DNA of 64,000 bases from Microcaldota archaeon (GCA_016212475.1 JACRGC010000011.1:1-64000), one strand, 5' to 3'; shown: positions 9,326 to 15,898, numbered from the stretch's first letter. The notes: generated by a model not told the origin, from the sequence alone. A program made the numbers and translations.

Positions 9326-9702
9326 AAAAATATTTTTTTGACACATACGCACTTTTGGAGTTGATTCTTGGCAGCCCAAGGTACGCTTCTATTTATTCCG
9401 AAGTTACGGAAGTTATCACCACCGATTATAATGTTGCAGAAGCTTACTACAAAATGCTTTCGAAAAATCAGCCTGAACTTGCAAAAAAGCTTGAGGAAAT
9501 GCTGCTTGAAGATGCATTAATCCCATCCAAAATGGCATTGATTGATGCGTGCAAGGTCAAATTGGAGCTGCGAAAAACTGCAGATAAGAACATTTCATTT
9601 GTCGATGCACTTGGATACCACATGGCTAAGTCAATGGGCCTCAAATTCCTAACCGGCGATGATGCGTTCAAAGGATTGAAAAATGTGGAATTTGTGAAAT
9701 AA
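9322..9702 (+). CDS. vapC: VapC-type PIN-domain toxin
   Basis: 126 residues from TTG 9322, with GAGGAGG at 9309-9315. PIN-domain acidic residues are visible: D7 ('FFDTYALLEL'), the Glu of 'NVAEAYYK', Asp in 'FVDALGYHMA' and 'LTGDDAFKGL'. Such proteins are RNases that cut tRNA or rRNA when freed from VapB. The TTG start overlaps the antitoxin stop. The first copy of the island palindrome starts 3 nt after its stop codon. Confidence 0.88.
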   Translation: MKKYFFDTYALLELILGSPRYASIYSEVTEVITTDYNVAEAYYKMLSKNQPELAKKLEEMLLEDALIPSKMALIDACKVKLELRKTADKNISFVDALGYHMAKSMGLKFLTGDDAFKGLKNVEFVK

Positions 9703-9705
9703 GAA

Positions 9706-9723
9706 GTTCTGATGAATATGAAC
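9706..9723 (+). repeat. Island palindrome copy 1
   Basis: GTTCTGATGAATATGAAC has GTTC/GAAC outer arms and lies 3 nt after the vapC stop. It is a diverged copy of the GTTCACAYAAGTATGAAC element and is followed by an A-run as in other copies. Confidence 0.65.
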
Positions 9724-9797
9724 AAAAAAAACCCATAAAAAAGGATATAAAATCCGGATTTGGTTCGTTAAAGGGGAAAGGTTTAATCGAAATATTA

Positions 9798-9941
9798 ATG
9801 AAAACAAGGGAAGAGGAAAGATTGGCGGAAATAGAGCACGATAAAATGTATGATGAACTTTTTAGAAATCTGAAAAGTATTAGCGGAATTATACCAAAAA
9901 CTGCACCTCCTTTTAAGCGCGATAAACGGGATTTAGGATAA
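9798..9941 (+). CDS. Small antitoxin-like ORF or remnant
   Basis: 47 residues from ATG 9798 to TAA 9939, charged throughout ('MKTREEERLAEIEHDKMYDELF'). The frame is open further upstream to about 9700, and those residues ('DIKSGFGSLKGKGLIEIL') resemble the toxin-binding tail of VapB-type antitoxins. There is no ATG in that part, so the gene may have lost its N-terminus to a frameshift in the A-run after the palindrome at 9706, or may start at a rare codon. No toxin follows. It could be a real small protein or a decayed antitoxin. Confidence 0.4.
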   Translation: MKTREEERLAEIEHDKMYDELFRNLKSISGIIPKTAPPFKRDKRDLG

Positions 9942-9996
9942 AAATAGGAAAAGGCTTGAGGAATTCAATTACCATTTATTGACGGGAATAAAGAAT

Positions 9997-10221
9997 ATGA
10001 AAAAAATAATCTGCAAAAAACATGGGAAAGAAGCCAAAGAAATTGTCCTGCCTACCTACGAATATGTTCCGGGAATGGCACTTCAAAACGTTAAGGCATA
10101 CGAATGCCCGGTCGGTAAGGAGCTTATTTTCACTCCAGAGCAGGTTGAAAAGACCGAGTCAAGGCATGATATCAAAAAACATAAATTTGCCGATGCGTAT
10201 TTTACTCATCTTGAATTGTAA
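9997..10221 (+). CDS. Small YgiT-like Cys/His protein
   Basis: 74 residues from ATG 9997 (an in-frame start at 9979 is also possible). 'CKKHGKE' near the start and 'YECPVGKELIFTPEQVEK' in the middle recall YgiT/MqsA-type zinc-finger antitoxins, where CxxCG normally occurs, but the second motif here is C-P-V-G with only one Cys. A regular zinc knuckle is therefore unlikely. It is followed 6 nt after its stop by palindrome copy 2. Function unknown; an antitoxin relative is a guess. Confidence 0.6.
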   Translation: MKKIICKKHGKEAKEIVLPTYEYVPGMALQNVKAYECPVGKELIFTPEQVEKTESRHDIKKHKFADAYFTHLEL

Positions 10222-10227
10222 TTATTT

Positions 10228-10245
10228 GTTCACATAAGTATGAAC
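10228..10245 (+). repeat. Island palindrome copy 2
   Basis: GTTCACATAAGTATGAAC lies 6 nt after the stop of the preceding gene and is followed by an A-run. Confidence 0.85.
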
Positions 10246-10317
10246 CAAAAAAATGCATAATTAAAAGATAGAAAAGTTATTATTCTTCCAAACCGATCAT
10301 TTAAATCAAGTGATTCC

Positions 10318-10536
10318 ATGTACAGCAATAAAATGATTTACTCCGAAATCCAAAAAACAAACAAGGAAATGCAGGAATTGAAGCGCCAGTTTGAAGGGTT
10401 GCTGGAAACTTTTGAAATTATGACCTACGATCCTAAAATTATGAAGGAAATAGCGCGGAACTGGAAAGAAATTAGGGCTGGGAAATATTTTACAATAGAA
10501 CAAGTTGAAAAAGAATTAAAAACTAGGAAAAACTGA
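10318..10536 (+). CDS. RelB-like orphan antitoxin
   Basis: 72 residues, helical: 'MYSNKMIYSEIQKTNKEMQE' start, then 'LLETFEIMTYDPKIMKEIA' and the tail 'EIRAGKYFTIEQVEKEL'. It is a clear paralogue of the antitoxin at 18423-18635, which shares the M-Y-(S/N), K-E-M-Q-E-L and R-(D/E)-I-K/R-A-G elements. That copy is followed by a RelE toxin; this one is followed by HicB and HicA instead. ATG 10318 is preceded by AAGTGAT. It is either an orphan antitoxin or a third component of the HicBA operon. Confidence 0.75.
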   Translation: MYSNKMIYSEIQKTNKEMQELKRQFEGLLETFEIMTYDPKIMKEIARNWKEIRAGKYFTIEQVEKELKTRKN

Positions 10537-10546
10537 GGGGAAAAAT

Positions 10547-10798
10547 ATGGTCAAAATCATGGAGGAGTTTTCAGCCATTTTGGAAAAGGAGGATGATTGG
10601 TACGTAGCCCATTGTCCCGAGCTTGGAGTTGCCAGCCAAGGCAAAACCGTTGAATTGGCTATTTCCAACCTAAAGGAAGCAGTGGAACTGTATTTGGAGG
10701 ATGAGGATGTTCAAAAAATGCTAAAAGGCAGGAAGTTTTCCAGGCCAATTGTTACAACTATTGCTGTATCGTCCAATTTCAAAAAGAATGGCAATTAA
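10547..10798 (+). CDS. hicB: HicB-type antitoxin
   Basis: 83 residues with the HicB partial RNase-H-like fold: 'EFSAILEKEDDWYVAHCPELGVASQGKTVELAISNLKEAVELYLE'. ATG 10547 follows GAGGGG. No separate DNA-binding domain follows the fold. The gene is 9 nt upstream of the HicA toxin gene and 10 nt after the RelB-like gene, so the three form one transcription unit. It should neutralise HicA. Confidence 0.88.
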   Translation: MVKIMEEFSAILEKEDDWYVAHCPELGVASQGKTVELAISNLKEAVELYLEDEDVQKMLKGRKFSRPIVTTIAVSSNFKKNGN

Positions 10799-10807
10799 GG
10801 GATTGCA

Positions 10808-11047
10808 ATGCCAAAACTTCCAATCATATCCGGTAGGGAAATGATCAAACTCCTGCAAAAACAAGGCTTTGAAATAGTCGCCCAGAAGGGAAGCCATGTT
10901 AGACTGAAGAAAATAACCGTATTGGAGGTTTTTGTGACGGTTGTTCCAGTGCATGGCAATTCAGATTTGAAAACCGGACTGCTTTTAGATATTTTAAAGC
11001 AAACCGGTATTGAAAGGGACGATTTTATTAAACTTCTGAAAAAATAG
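10808..11047 (+). CDS. hicA: HicA-type mRNA interferase toxin
   Basis: 79 residues of dsRBD-like HicA fold: 'GREMIKLLQKQGFEIVAQKGSHVRLKK' with the catalytic histidine H30, and 'VPVHGNSDLKTGLLLDILKQTGI'. HicA cleaves mRNA. ATG 10808 is preceded by AAGGGAT. Palindrome copy 3 begins 3 nt after the stop. Confidence 0.9.
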   Translation: MPKLPIISGREMIKLLQKQGFEIVAQKGSHVRLKKITVLEVFVTVVPVHGNSDLKTGLLLDILKQTGIERDDFIKLLKK

Positions 11048-11050
11048 TAG

Positions 11051-11068
11051 GTTCACACAGATATGAAC
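11051..11068 (+). repeat. Island palindrome copy 3
   Basis: GTTCACACAGATATGAAC lies 3 nt after the hicA stop and is followed by an A-run and the GGCGAT ribosome-binding site of the next gene. Confidence 0.8.
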
Positions 11069-11088
11069 AACAAAAAAAGGCGATTTCA

Positions 11089-11304
11089 ATGAAGGAAAAG
11101 GATTTTGATAACGAATGGAGCCGTGGTTGGGCATATTCCGGAAAAAACCGGTTTGGATTTGGGCTTTGGATGGGCTTATTCTTCCTTGCATGGGGAACTT
11201 TTGAACTAGGAGTCCAATTCGGCTACATTAAAAATATTTCCTTCCCCTTCTGGCCCTTGTTGCTTGTAATAATTGGTCTTTCGATGGTTTTGAAGAGGAT
11301 TTGA
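11089..11304 (+). CDS. LiaI/LiaF-like small membrane protein
   Basis: 71 residues with two hydrophobic segments (about 25-45 and 52-68). 'FGFGLWMGLFFLAWGTFELGVQFGYI' and 'FPFWPLLLVIIGLSMVLKRI' match the LiaI-LiaF-like transmembrane region (DUF5668 type), where the 'fWPLLLvi.Gl' block is typical. ATG 11089 follows GGCGAT. It is a one-gene unit between palindrome copies 3 and 4. Relatives occur in membrane stress responses; a role here is not known. Confidence 0.75.
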   Translation: MKEKDFDNEWSRGWAYSGKNRFGFGLWMGLFFLAWGTFELGVQFGYIKNISFPFWPLLLVIIGLSMVLKRI

Positions 11305-11306
11305 TG

Positions 11307-11324
11307 GTTCATATTTGAATGAAC
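11307..11324 (+). repeat. Island palindrome copy 4
   Basis: GTTCATATTTGAATGAAC lies 2 nt after the preceding stop and has the extended dyad GTTCAT/ATGAAC. Confidence 0.8.
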
Positions 11325-11333
11325 TGAAAAAAG

Positions 11334-12020
11334 ATGAGGAAAATGAAAAATACACCCGAAGAAATGCATGCCAAGCTTATGGATCGATGGGCGAACAAAA
11401 AGCTTACGCAGGTTCATTTTGATGCTTTGGATGCCATCCTAATTTCGGATAAGCATACAACTCCGGAAATTTTCCACGAGATGTTCCGTACCTATTACGA
11501 ACATGATGATAGCGAGCCATCGGTTAGAAGATTCATTGCAAAGCATGGTCGATGGGAAAATTTTGTCGGCCCACTAAGTTCACATGATGCGTTAATACCA
11601 ATCTTAAAGCCACTGTTTTCGCTTGGAATCATAAATCATCGAGGGGACAAATTCCATCATGAATCACTTATCGAAATTCCGCAAAAATTCAAAAAAATCG
11701 TTCGCGGATTTTTGGTTAAAAAAACTTCGCATATTTTTAGGGATACCCCCTTTGCCCAAGATCATCTGGAGCATTTATCAAAGCTGCGCTTTAACCACAT
11801 AATGGGCGTAGCACTACGCGAGGGCATGTATTTTGGGCATTTTAAGGGCTGGCAACATCTTCTTGGAATATTTAAAAAACATCAGGATGGAATTGCGCAT
11901 GATCTTATGCCTCCAAAATCAAAAAATCCGGATATGGAACTTCAAAAAATCAGACATGACGTGCGGAAAACAAGGGAATTCATAGAGCAAAGGGCTAGGG
12001 AAGAGCAGAAAAAGAATTAG
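11334..12020 (+). CDS. Hypothetical protein in cassette unit
   Basis: 228 residues, soluble, rich in His, Lys and Phe, mainly helical with a charged C-terminal helix ('DMELQKIRHDVRKTREFIEQRAREEQKK'). The start is ATG 11334 or ATG 11343. I do not recognise a family; the many histidines are scattered and give no metal motif. It is the only sizeable soluble protein among the small genes of the palindrome array. Confidence 0.65.
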   Translation: MRKMKNTPEEMHAKLMDRWANKKLTQVHFDALDAILISDKHTTPEIFHEMFRTYYEHDDSEPSVRRFIAKHGRWENFVGPLSSHDALIPILKPLFSLGIINHRGDKFHHESLIEIPQKFKKIVRGFLVKKTSHIFRDTPFAQDHLEHLSKLRFNHIMGVALREGMYFGHFKGWQHLLGIFKKHQDGIAHDLMPPKSKNPDMELQKIRHDVRKTREFIEQRAREEQKKN

Positions 12021-12027
12021 TATGAAC
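12019..12027 (+). repeat. Half copy of the island palindrome
   Basis: AGTATGAAC overlaps the stop codon of the preceding gene and equals the right half of the element; a full copy follows 33 nt later. It may be the remnant of an older copy. Confidence 0.4.
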
Positions 12028-12060
12028 GGTTATTTGCCGGCTTAAATAATAAGCTTAGTT

Positions 12061-12078
12061 GTTCACATAAGTATGAAC
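12061..12078 (+). repeat. Island palindrome copy 5
   Basis: GTTCACATAAGTATGAAC is identical to copy 2. It is followed by AAAAAAGGTGG, the ribosome-binding site of the next gene. Confidence 0.85.
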
Positions 12079-12097
12079 TGAAAAAAGGTGGAAAAAA

Positions 12098-12412
12098 ATG
12101 GATGAAAAACACGAAATGATTGTTCTTTATTCATTATTTTTTGGTCCTCCATTTGTTTTATTATTTTTTGGCAATTCAATTTTTGAAAGTGATTTACTAA
12201 AAGCCATTGTTTCATTTTTATGGATGGCTATATTTTCAATAATTGGGTATTTCCGAAAAAAATTCATTAAACTTAGAAAAAGGGGCGAAATAGGCGAATT
12301 TGGTTTGCTTGAAGGTTCCGAAGCTCAAACTTTAGCTTGGAAATTATCAATCATTTTTGGATTGACGTCTTTGTTCATGTTTTTGATATATGCATTTGTG
12401 CTGGCTAAATAG
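12098..12412 (+). CDS. Small membrane protein in cassette unit
   Basis: 104 residues with three likely membrane helices (about 8-25, 30-50 and 85-102) and a basic loop 'FRKKFIKLRKRGEIGEFG'. ATG 12098 is preceded by GGTGG. Base composition is more A+T-rich than in the core genes. No family recognised. Confidence 0.65.
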   Translation: MDEKHEMIVLYSLFFGPPFVLLFFGNSIFESDLLKAIVSFLWMAIFSIIGYFRKKFIKLRKRGEIGEFGLLEGSEAQTLAWKLSIIFGLTSLFMFLIYAFVLAK

Positions 12413-12436
12413 CATGACATTATAACGATTTTATAG

Positions 12437-12455
12437 GTTCACAAAGTGATGTAAC
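12437..12455 (+). repeat. Island palindrome copy 6 (degenerate)
   Basis: GTTCACAAAGTGATGTAAC lies 24 nt after the stop of the preceding gene. The right arm is altered and one base longer, so it is a decayed or variant copy. Confidence 0.5.
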
Positions 12456-12655
12456 CCGTTTTTTCTCAATAAACACCAAAACCAGTCATGGTTCCATCAT
12501 TTTGCTATGGTGGGGGTTTCTAGGGTGGCTCGGTAATGCCTAAGCGCTAACTTGATGGCAAAAGAATGGAATTTGGGGGATTCCGGCTGACCGTTATAGT
12601 TGGGTGATGGTTGAAATGGGAAAGAATTATATTTGACTATAGTAAAATGATGTTT
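12456..12655. other. Intergenic stretch without recognised gene
   Basis: About 200 nt with GC-richer patches (12500-12600) and no convincing ORF, RNA fold or repeat. Short coding-like text ('MAKEWNLGDSG' ending at 12590) is too short to name. TTATATTTG at 12628-12636 can serve as the TATA box for the next gene. Confidence 0.3.
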
Positions 12656-13060
12656 ATGGAAAAAACCAATAAAAGTGATGTTGTACAAATGAAAGCATTT
12701 GTAACAATAATTCTGGGTATAATTTTTGCCAGAATAATTGATTGGTACATAACACCGATTAATGCGCAATTGTCATCTTTGTTGATTATGGCCTCTACAT
12801 CCGCTATAATTTCTACGTTAATTGATTTTGCTCCTGAATGGGAGCATGGCGGTAACCTTTGGAAGTATGCTGGTAAGGCTGCCTTTGCATATTTGTTCTT
12901 TTTTTCCTTTATGATAATATTTCCTATTTGGGGCGGAAATTGGAATTTTATATTAGATATAACAATTGGAATGACTTTAGGTTTTGCATGGATATTATTT
13001 AGAAAATATTTCAAGTATCGTCAAGGGAAAATAAACATAGGGAAAAAGAAGAATAATTAA
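12656..13060 (+). CDS. Membrane protein in cassette unit
   Basis: 134 residues from ATG 12656, with about four hydrophobic segments and the basic tail 'RKYFKYRQGKINIGKKKNN'. The TATA-like TTATATTTG centred about 25 nt upstream suggests a leaderless transcript. In-frame starts at 12611 (TTG), 12647 and 12650 are alternatives. Palindrome copy 7 begins immediately after the stop codon. No family recognised. Confidence 0.6.
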   Translation: MEKTNKSDVVQMKAFVTIILGIIFARIIDWYITPINAQLSSLLIMASTSAIISTLIDFAPEWEHGGNLWKYAGKAAFAYLFFFSFMIIFPIWGGNWNFILDITIGMTLGFAWILFRKYFKYRQGKINIGKKKNN

Positions 13061-13078
13061 GTTCACACAAGTATGAAC
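13061..13078 (+). repeat. Island palindrome copy 7
   Basis: GTTCACACAAGTATGAAC directly abuts the preceding stop codon. It shares a longer leader, through the next start codon, with copy 8. Confidence 0.88.
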
Positions 13079-13097
13079 AAGTGAAAAAGTGATCAAA

Positions 13098-13553
13098 ATG
13101 GACAAAATGATTTGGCGCGATAAATATCTGGGTTTTTTATCCAATATTAAAGATGAACCCGGTTATCGCCTACTGATTAATGGATTGTTTTTGATGATGT
13201 TTCTATTACTTGCCTTAAACCTCTTCGATAAACTAACAAAAGGAAACGGCGATTTTGGAACTATTTTGGCATTTTTGATTGTAGTTTCAATTACGTCCTA
13301 TTTACTATGGTTCATCAATTCCATCAAACCTATTGAAATCTATTCCGATTATTTGATGATAAATGGTAAAAAAATTGAATTTAAGAAAATCAAGAAATTT
13401 GAAATAAGGAAATCTGTTAGACTTTTTTCAAAATTATATAACCCAGAGATATTCATTCAAACAATTGATGAAAGTTCAATTTCCATAGTTTATGATCAAA
13501 CAGGGCTAAAGGCGGCATTAACAAGTGTTGGTTGTAAGTTTATTGAAATTTAG
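13098..13553 (+). CDS. Membrane-anchored small protein in cassette unit
   Basis: 151 residues beginning 'MDKMIWRDKYLGFLSNIKDEPG', with two membrane helices (about 25-45 and 55-75) followed by a cytoplasmic beta-rich domain ('IEIYSDYLMINGKKIEFKKIKKFEIRK'), similar in layout to PH-like membrane-tethered domains. Start ATG 13098 is chosen because AAGTGAT lies just upstream and the same leader precedes the gene at 13637. Function unknown. Confidence 0.65.
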   Translation: MDKMIWRDKYLGFLSNIKDEPGYRLLINGLFLMMFLLLALNLFDKLTKGNGDFGTILAFLIVVSITSYLLWFINSIKPIEIYSDYLMINGKKIEFKKIKKFEIRKSVRLFSKLYNPEIFIQTIDESSISIVYDQTGLKAALTSVGCKFIEI

Positions 13554-13600
13554 ATCTTTAATTTATATAGTATAAGGAATTAAAGTAAAGAAAAAAGTAA

Positions 13601-13618
13601 GTTCACACAAGTATGAAC
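13601..13618 (+). repeat. Island palindrome copy 8
   Basis: GTTCACACAAGTATGAAC is identical to copy 7 and lies 47 nt after the preceding stop. A TATA-like ATTTATATAGTATAA is just upstream at 13561-13575, so this copy would lie at or near the 5' end of a transcript. Confidence 0.88.
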
Positions 13619-13636
13619 AAGCAAGAAGTGATAAAA

Positions 13637-13999
13637 ATGGACAAAATGAAAGTTTTTCTGTTTATTATTACGTTTCTTATACTCTGGAAACTTGCTACTT
13701 TTCCGACAATAGGTTATACTGTAGTTGATGATTATAGTCATTGTTTAGAAGAACAAAAAAATCTTCCTTATGAAACTCCTAGTGGACAACCGATAGATTG
13801 GCTATGCAAACCAAGTCAATCTATTCTCCGAAATACAATCCTGCATCCATTTGCAACATTGCTTGAAGGAAAAATTGACAATTCAAAAGACATTACACTC
13901 GGCATATTGTTGGATGTCATCTTGGCTATTTTCATTTCGTTTATTGTATCTTTTTACGGATCCAAAATAATAAATCGTTTATTGAAGAATAAAAAATAA
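13637..13999 (+). CDS. Small membrane protein in cassette unit
   Basis: 120 residues from ATG 13637, preceded by AAGTGAT. An N-terminal hydrophobic segment, an extracytoplasmic stretch with two Cys ('DYSHCLEEQ' and 'DWLCKPSQS') that could form a disulfide, and a C-terminal helix with the tail 'INRLLKNKK'. A longer frame starts at ATG 13613 inside the palindrome, but the leader shared with the upstream gene favours 13637. Palindrome copy 9 abuts the stop codon. Function unknown. Confidence 0.62.
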   Translation: MDKMKVFLFIITFLILWKLATFPTIGYTVVDDYSHCLEEQKNLPYETPSGQPIDWLCKPSQSILRNTILHPFATLLEGKIDNSKDITLGILLDVILAIFISFIVSFYGSKIINRLLKNKK

Positions 14000-14017
14000 G
14001 TTCATGCAAGTATGAAC
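14000..14017 (+). repeat. Island palindrome copy 9
   Basis: GTTCATGCAAGTATGAAC abuts the stop of the plus-strand gene and lies between convergent genes. It cannot be a 5' leader on the plus strand. Confidence 0.85.
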
Positions 14018-14019
14018 CT

Positions 14020-14256
14020 TTAGTTTCGATAAGCCCTAAAAAATTCTTCCCTCGAAATCTCCGCTTCTTTTAAAATGCGCGAAAGCAGATGTTTTCCCAG
14101 CTCATTATAAAGTGGCACCGGAATAGTCTTCATTTTTCCATTTCGTAACCCTTTCAATAAGCAATGGCTTCCGGAAATCCGATCCTTGAAAAAGCCGAAG
14201 TTTTTACACAAAATCCGGACTAGCTCTTGTCCCGATAAGATTGGAAGGTGAACCAT
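14020..14256 (-). CDS. hicA: HicA-type toxin
   Basis: 78 residues: 'LPILSGQELVRILCKNFGFFKDRISGSHCLLKG' with the putative catalytic H31, then 'VPLYNELGKHLLSRILKEAEISREEF', a complete HicA. It is the second HicA of the window and differs from the copy at 10808. Its start lies 53 nt inside the upstream HicB gene, an unusually deep overlap. Confidence 0.88.
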   Translation of the reverse strand: MVHLPILSGQELVRILCKNFGFFKDRISGSHCLLKGLRNGKMKTIPVPLYNELGKHLLSRILKEAEISREEFFRAYRN

Positions 14257-14497
14257 AAGTAAAAAGCTTCGGAAGTATAACCTGAATCTGAAGCGTCATT
14301 GTCCGGGATGCAGGAAACAAATTAGAAAGTTCTGGAAAACGTGCCTGGGAATCCATATCTTCTGCATAAAGGATGAAGGCTTCCTTGAAATTATCAATAG
14401 CTTCCTGTTTAGTTCTGCCTTGAGTAAAAACAGGGTAATTATTGCTCTCAACAAAATAAAACTTCCCATCTTTCCTAATCTTTACTTTAAGCTCCAT
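14204..14497 (-). CDS. hicB: HicB-type antitoxin
   Basis: 97 residues: 'VKIRKDGKFYFVESNNYPVFTQGRTKQEAIDNFKEAFILYAED' is the HicB fold. ATG 14497 is preceded by GGTGTG. The last ~17 residues are read from DNA that also encodes the HicA N-terminus. This may be a genuine overlap or the result of an indel near the HicB end. It is the second gene of a minus-strand operon (14791 to 14020). Confidence 0.82.
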   Translation of the reverse strand: MELKVKIRKDGKFYFVESNNYPVFTQGRTKQEAIDNFKEAFILYAEDMDSQARFPELSNLFPASRTMTLQIQVILPKLFTYGSPSNLIGTRASPDFV

Positions 14498-14500
14498 TTT

Positions 14501-14791
14501 TCACACCTTATTTATTTCAAACCCTTTTTTTGAACTTTTCAAGAGATATTCTTGACCGTAAGTAGGCTTTACTTCGAGATGATCCCATTCCTTTTCAGTG
14601 AAAAAAATAACGACCCTGTTTTCGTGCGTTGACTTAGGCTGGCCCGGAACGGAAAAATTCACAGTTACTTCGCCCTTTTTTTCAACTTTTATTGGTCCAA
14701 TTGGTACTCCAAATGTAATCGCTACGGCACTCGACCCATCGGGTCTTGATGCAGGGTTTACTGCCATGACGCGCATAGAAAATTCAACCAA
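14501..14791 (-). CDS. Hypothetical protein upstream of hicBA
   Basis: 96 residues, beta-rich, no Cys: 'FSMRVMAVNPASRPDGSSAVAITFG' and 'KVEKKGEVTVNFSVPGQPK'. It ends 3 nt before the hicB start and is therefore co-transcribed with it. It may be a cargo gene or an accessory to the toxin-antitoxin pair. Not recognised. Confidence 0.6.
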   Translation of the reverse strand: MVEFSMRVMAVNPASRPDGSSAVAITFGVPIGPIKVEKKGEVTVNFSVPGQPKSTHENRVVIFFTEKEWDHLEVKPTYGQEYLLKSSKKGFEINKV

Positions 14792-14894
14792 TCTTACTCA
14801 CCAATTATGTATTTCATAAGGAGGTTATAATAGCTTTTCTATGGTTTTATACTCGTCTAAACCAGAAATGAAGCTATAAAAGGTTAAAGCCTAA

Positions 14895-14912
14895 GCTCAC
14901 ACCCATATGAAC
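14895..14912 (-). repeat. Island palindrome copy 10
   Basis: Plus-strand GCTCACACCCATATGAAC lies 24 nt downstream of the stop of the minus-strand gene 14937-15380, again on the 3' side of a gene. Confidence 0.65.
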
Positions 14913-14936
14913 AACCGTTCCAACAAAAATCCGTTA

Positions 14937-15380
14937 TTATTTCTTGAAAAACTTCGAAGCCCTAATTGCCTCATGAAGCTGTTGAATCTCAAATCTTCTA
15001 ACAAATTTCTTAATGTGGCCTTCTGTTTTTTGGGCAAGCTCGCTCATGCCGGGATGGGGGGTTAATACGACATGATTAAGCTTGGGATCAAGGATAACCG
15101 TCCATCTAGCTCCATTTGGAAGATGAAGGTGCAATTCAACGTTTTTTGGGTTGATTGTCAAAACGGATTCAGCGTGGTTTCCTTGCCTATTCAAAAGCCC
15201 TTTGTACTTAAGAGAGCCTTTAAGAGTTGGCTGTTTTTTTTCACTGAATATGTTTCGATCAACCGGCAAAATGAATTTTTTGACAATTGGCACGAAAGCA
15301 TCCGCAAGCTGGGAATCATTGGTATGTTTAAGCACTGAAAAAGCGAATGTTTCCCTTGGAGTATTTATTTCGGATGCCAT
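14937..15380 (-). CDS. Hypothetical protein
   Basis: 147 residues from ATG 15380, preceded by GGTGAG. There is an N-terminal helical part and a beta-rich middle ('LTINPKNVELHLHLPNGARWTVILDP'), ending in a basic helix. It is divergent from the gene at 15437 across a shared TATA-like element. Family not recognised. Confidence 0.6.
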   Translation of the reverse strand: MASEINTPRETFAFSVLKHTNDSQLADAFVPIVKKFILPVDRNIFSEKKQPTLKGSLKYKGLLNRQGNHAESVLTINPKNVELHLHLPNGARWTVILDPKLNHVVLTPHPGMSELAQKTEGHIKKFVRRFEIQQLHEAIRASKFFKK

Positions 15381-15410
15381 CAACTCACCGGAACTATTTG
15401 CACCCAGTTA

Positions 15411-15421
15411 AGATATAAACA
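15411..15421. promoter_or_regulatory. Bidirectional TATA element
   Basis: AGATATAAACA reads as a TATA box on both strands and lies between divergent genes (minus start 15380, plus start 15437), within or close to the usual spacing for each. Confidence 0.5.
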
Positions 15422-15436
15422 TTTCCGAGTTAATAG

Positions 15437-15898
15437 GTGAAAGTAGTGAATTATGAAAGGTTCAAACAGGTTTGGACAAGAAAACCGGTGCGAAAAATGG
15501 CAGATACTGAACAAGATGAAAAGAATGTCCTTGAAGGATTGGTTCATTATGGGATCTTTTTTATAGCTTCATTATTTCTTATTGTTTTTAACCAACAAAT
15601 TCTTTCTTTGGGATGGCTGGGCTCCATATTGCAAACAATTCTTGTGTTTTTAGCAACTACATTTGCCTTAAAAATGTTTTTAGGTGGACAAAAATATAAC
15701 GATTCCCAAATTCCTGAAGAGTATAAAATCATAACATTGATAATATTGGCCCTGTATTGTTATTATGGGGCAATTTCAGCAGGAACCATAAAGTTTCCCG
15801 TATCTACAAACTCATTCACGGGGGATCTTTACCTTGGCTTAACCTTAGGTTTCATTTCAGATGCATTTAGAAGGGCTAGATTGTTGTTGAAAAAATGA
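15437..15898 (+). CDS. Membrane protein
   Basis: 153 residues from GTG 15437 (ATG 15497 is possible). A charged N-terminus is followed by four hydrophobic segments with 'LEGLVHYGIFFIASLFLIV', 'ILQTILVFLATTFALKMFLGG', 'ITLIILALYCYYGA' and 'GDLYLGLTLGFISDAF'. Similar in style to the cassette membrane protein at 12656, but without enough shared residues to call them homologues. Function unknown. Confidence 0.6.
   Translation: MKVVNYERFKQVWTRKPVRKMADTEQDEKNVLEGLVHYGIFFIASLFLIVFNQQILSLGWLGSILQTILVFLATTFALKMFLGGQKYNDSQIPEEYKIITLIILALYCYYGAISAGTIKFPVSTNSFTGDLYLGLTLGFISDAFRRARLLLKK

Noticed and set aside
12456..12655. tRNA or other RNA gene in a GC-richer patch
   Set aside because: I looked for a TPsiC arm, anticodon stem and CCA-adjacent acceptor pairing and found no consistent cloverleaf on either strand.
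12497..12769. Minus-strand ORF of 90 residues
   Set aside because: It overlaps the membrane-protein gene at 12656, has no ribosome-binding site or recognisable motif, and reads through promoter-like AT-rich DNA.
9706..14912. CRISPR array or integron attC sites
   Set aside because: The palindromes are spaced by 250-900 nt of coding DNA, not by uniform short spacers. They are only 18-19 bp long and lack the GTTRRRY/RYYYAAC boxes of attC.
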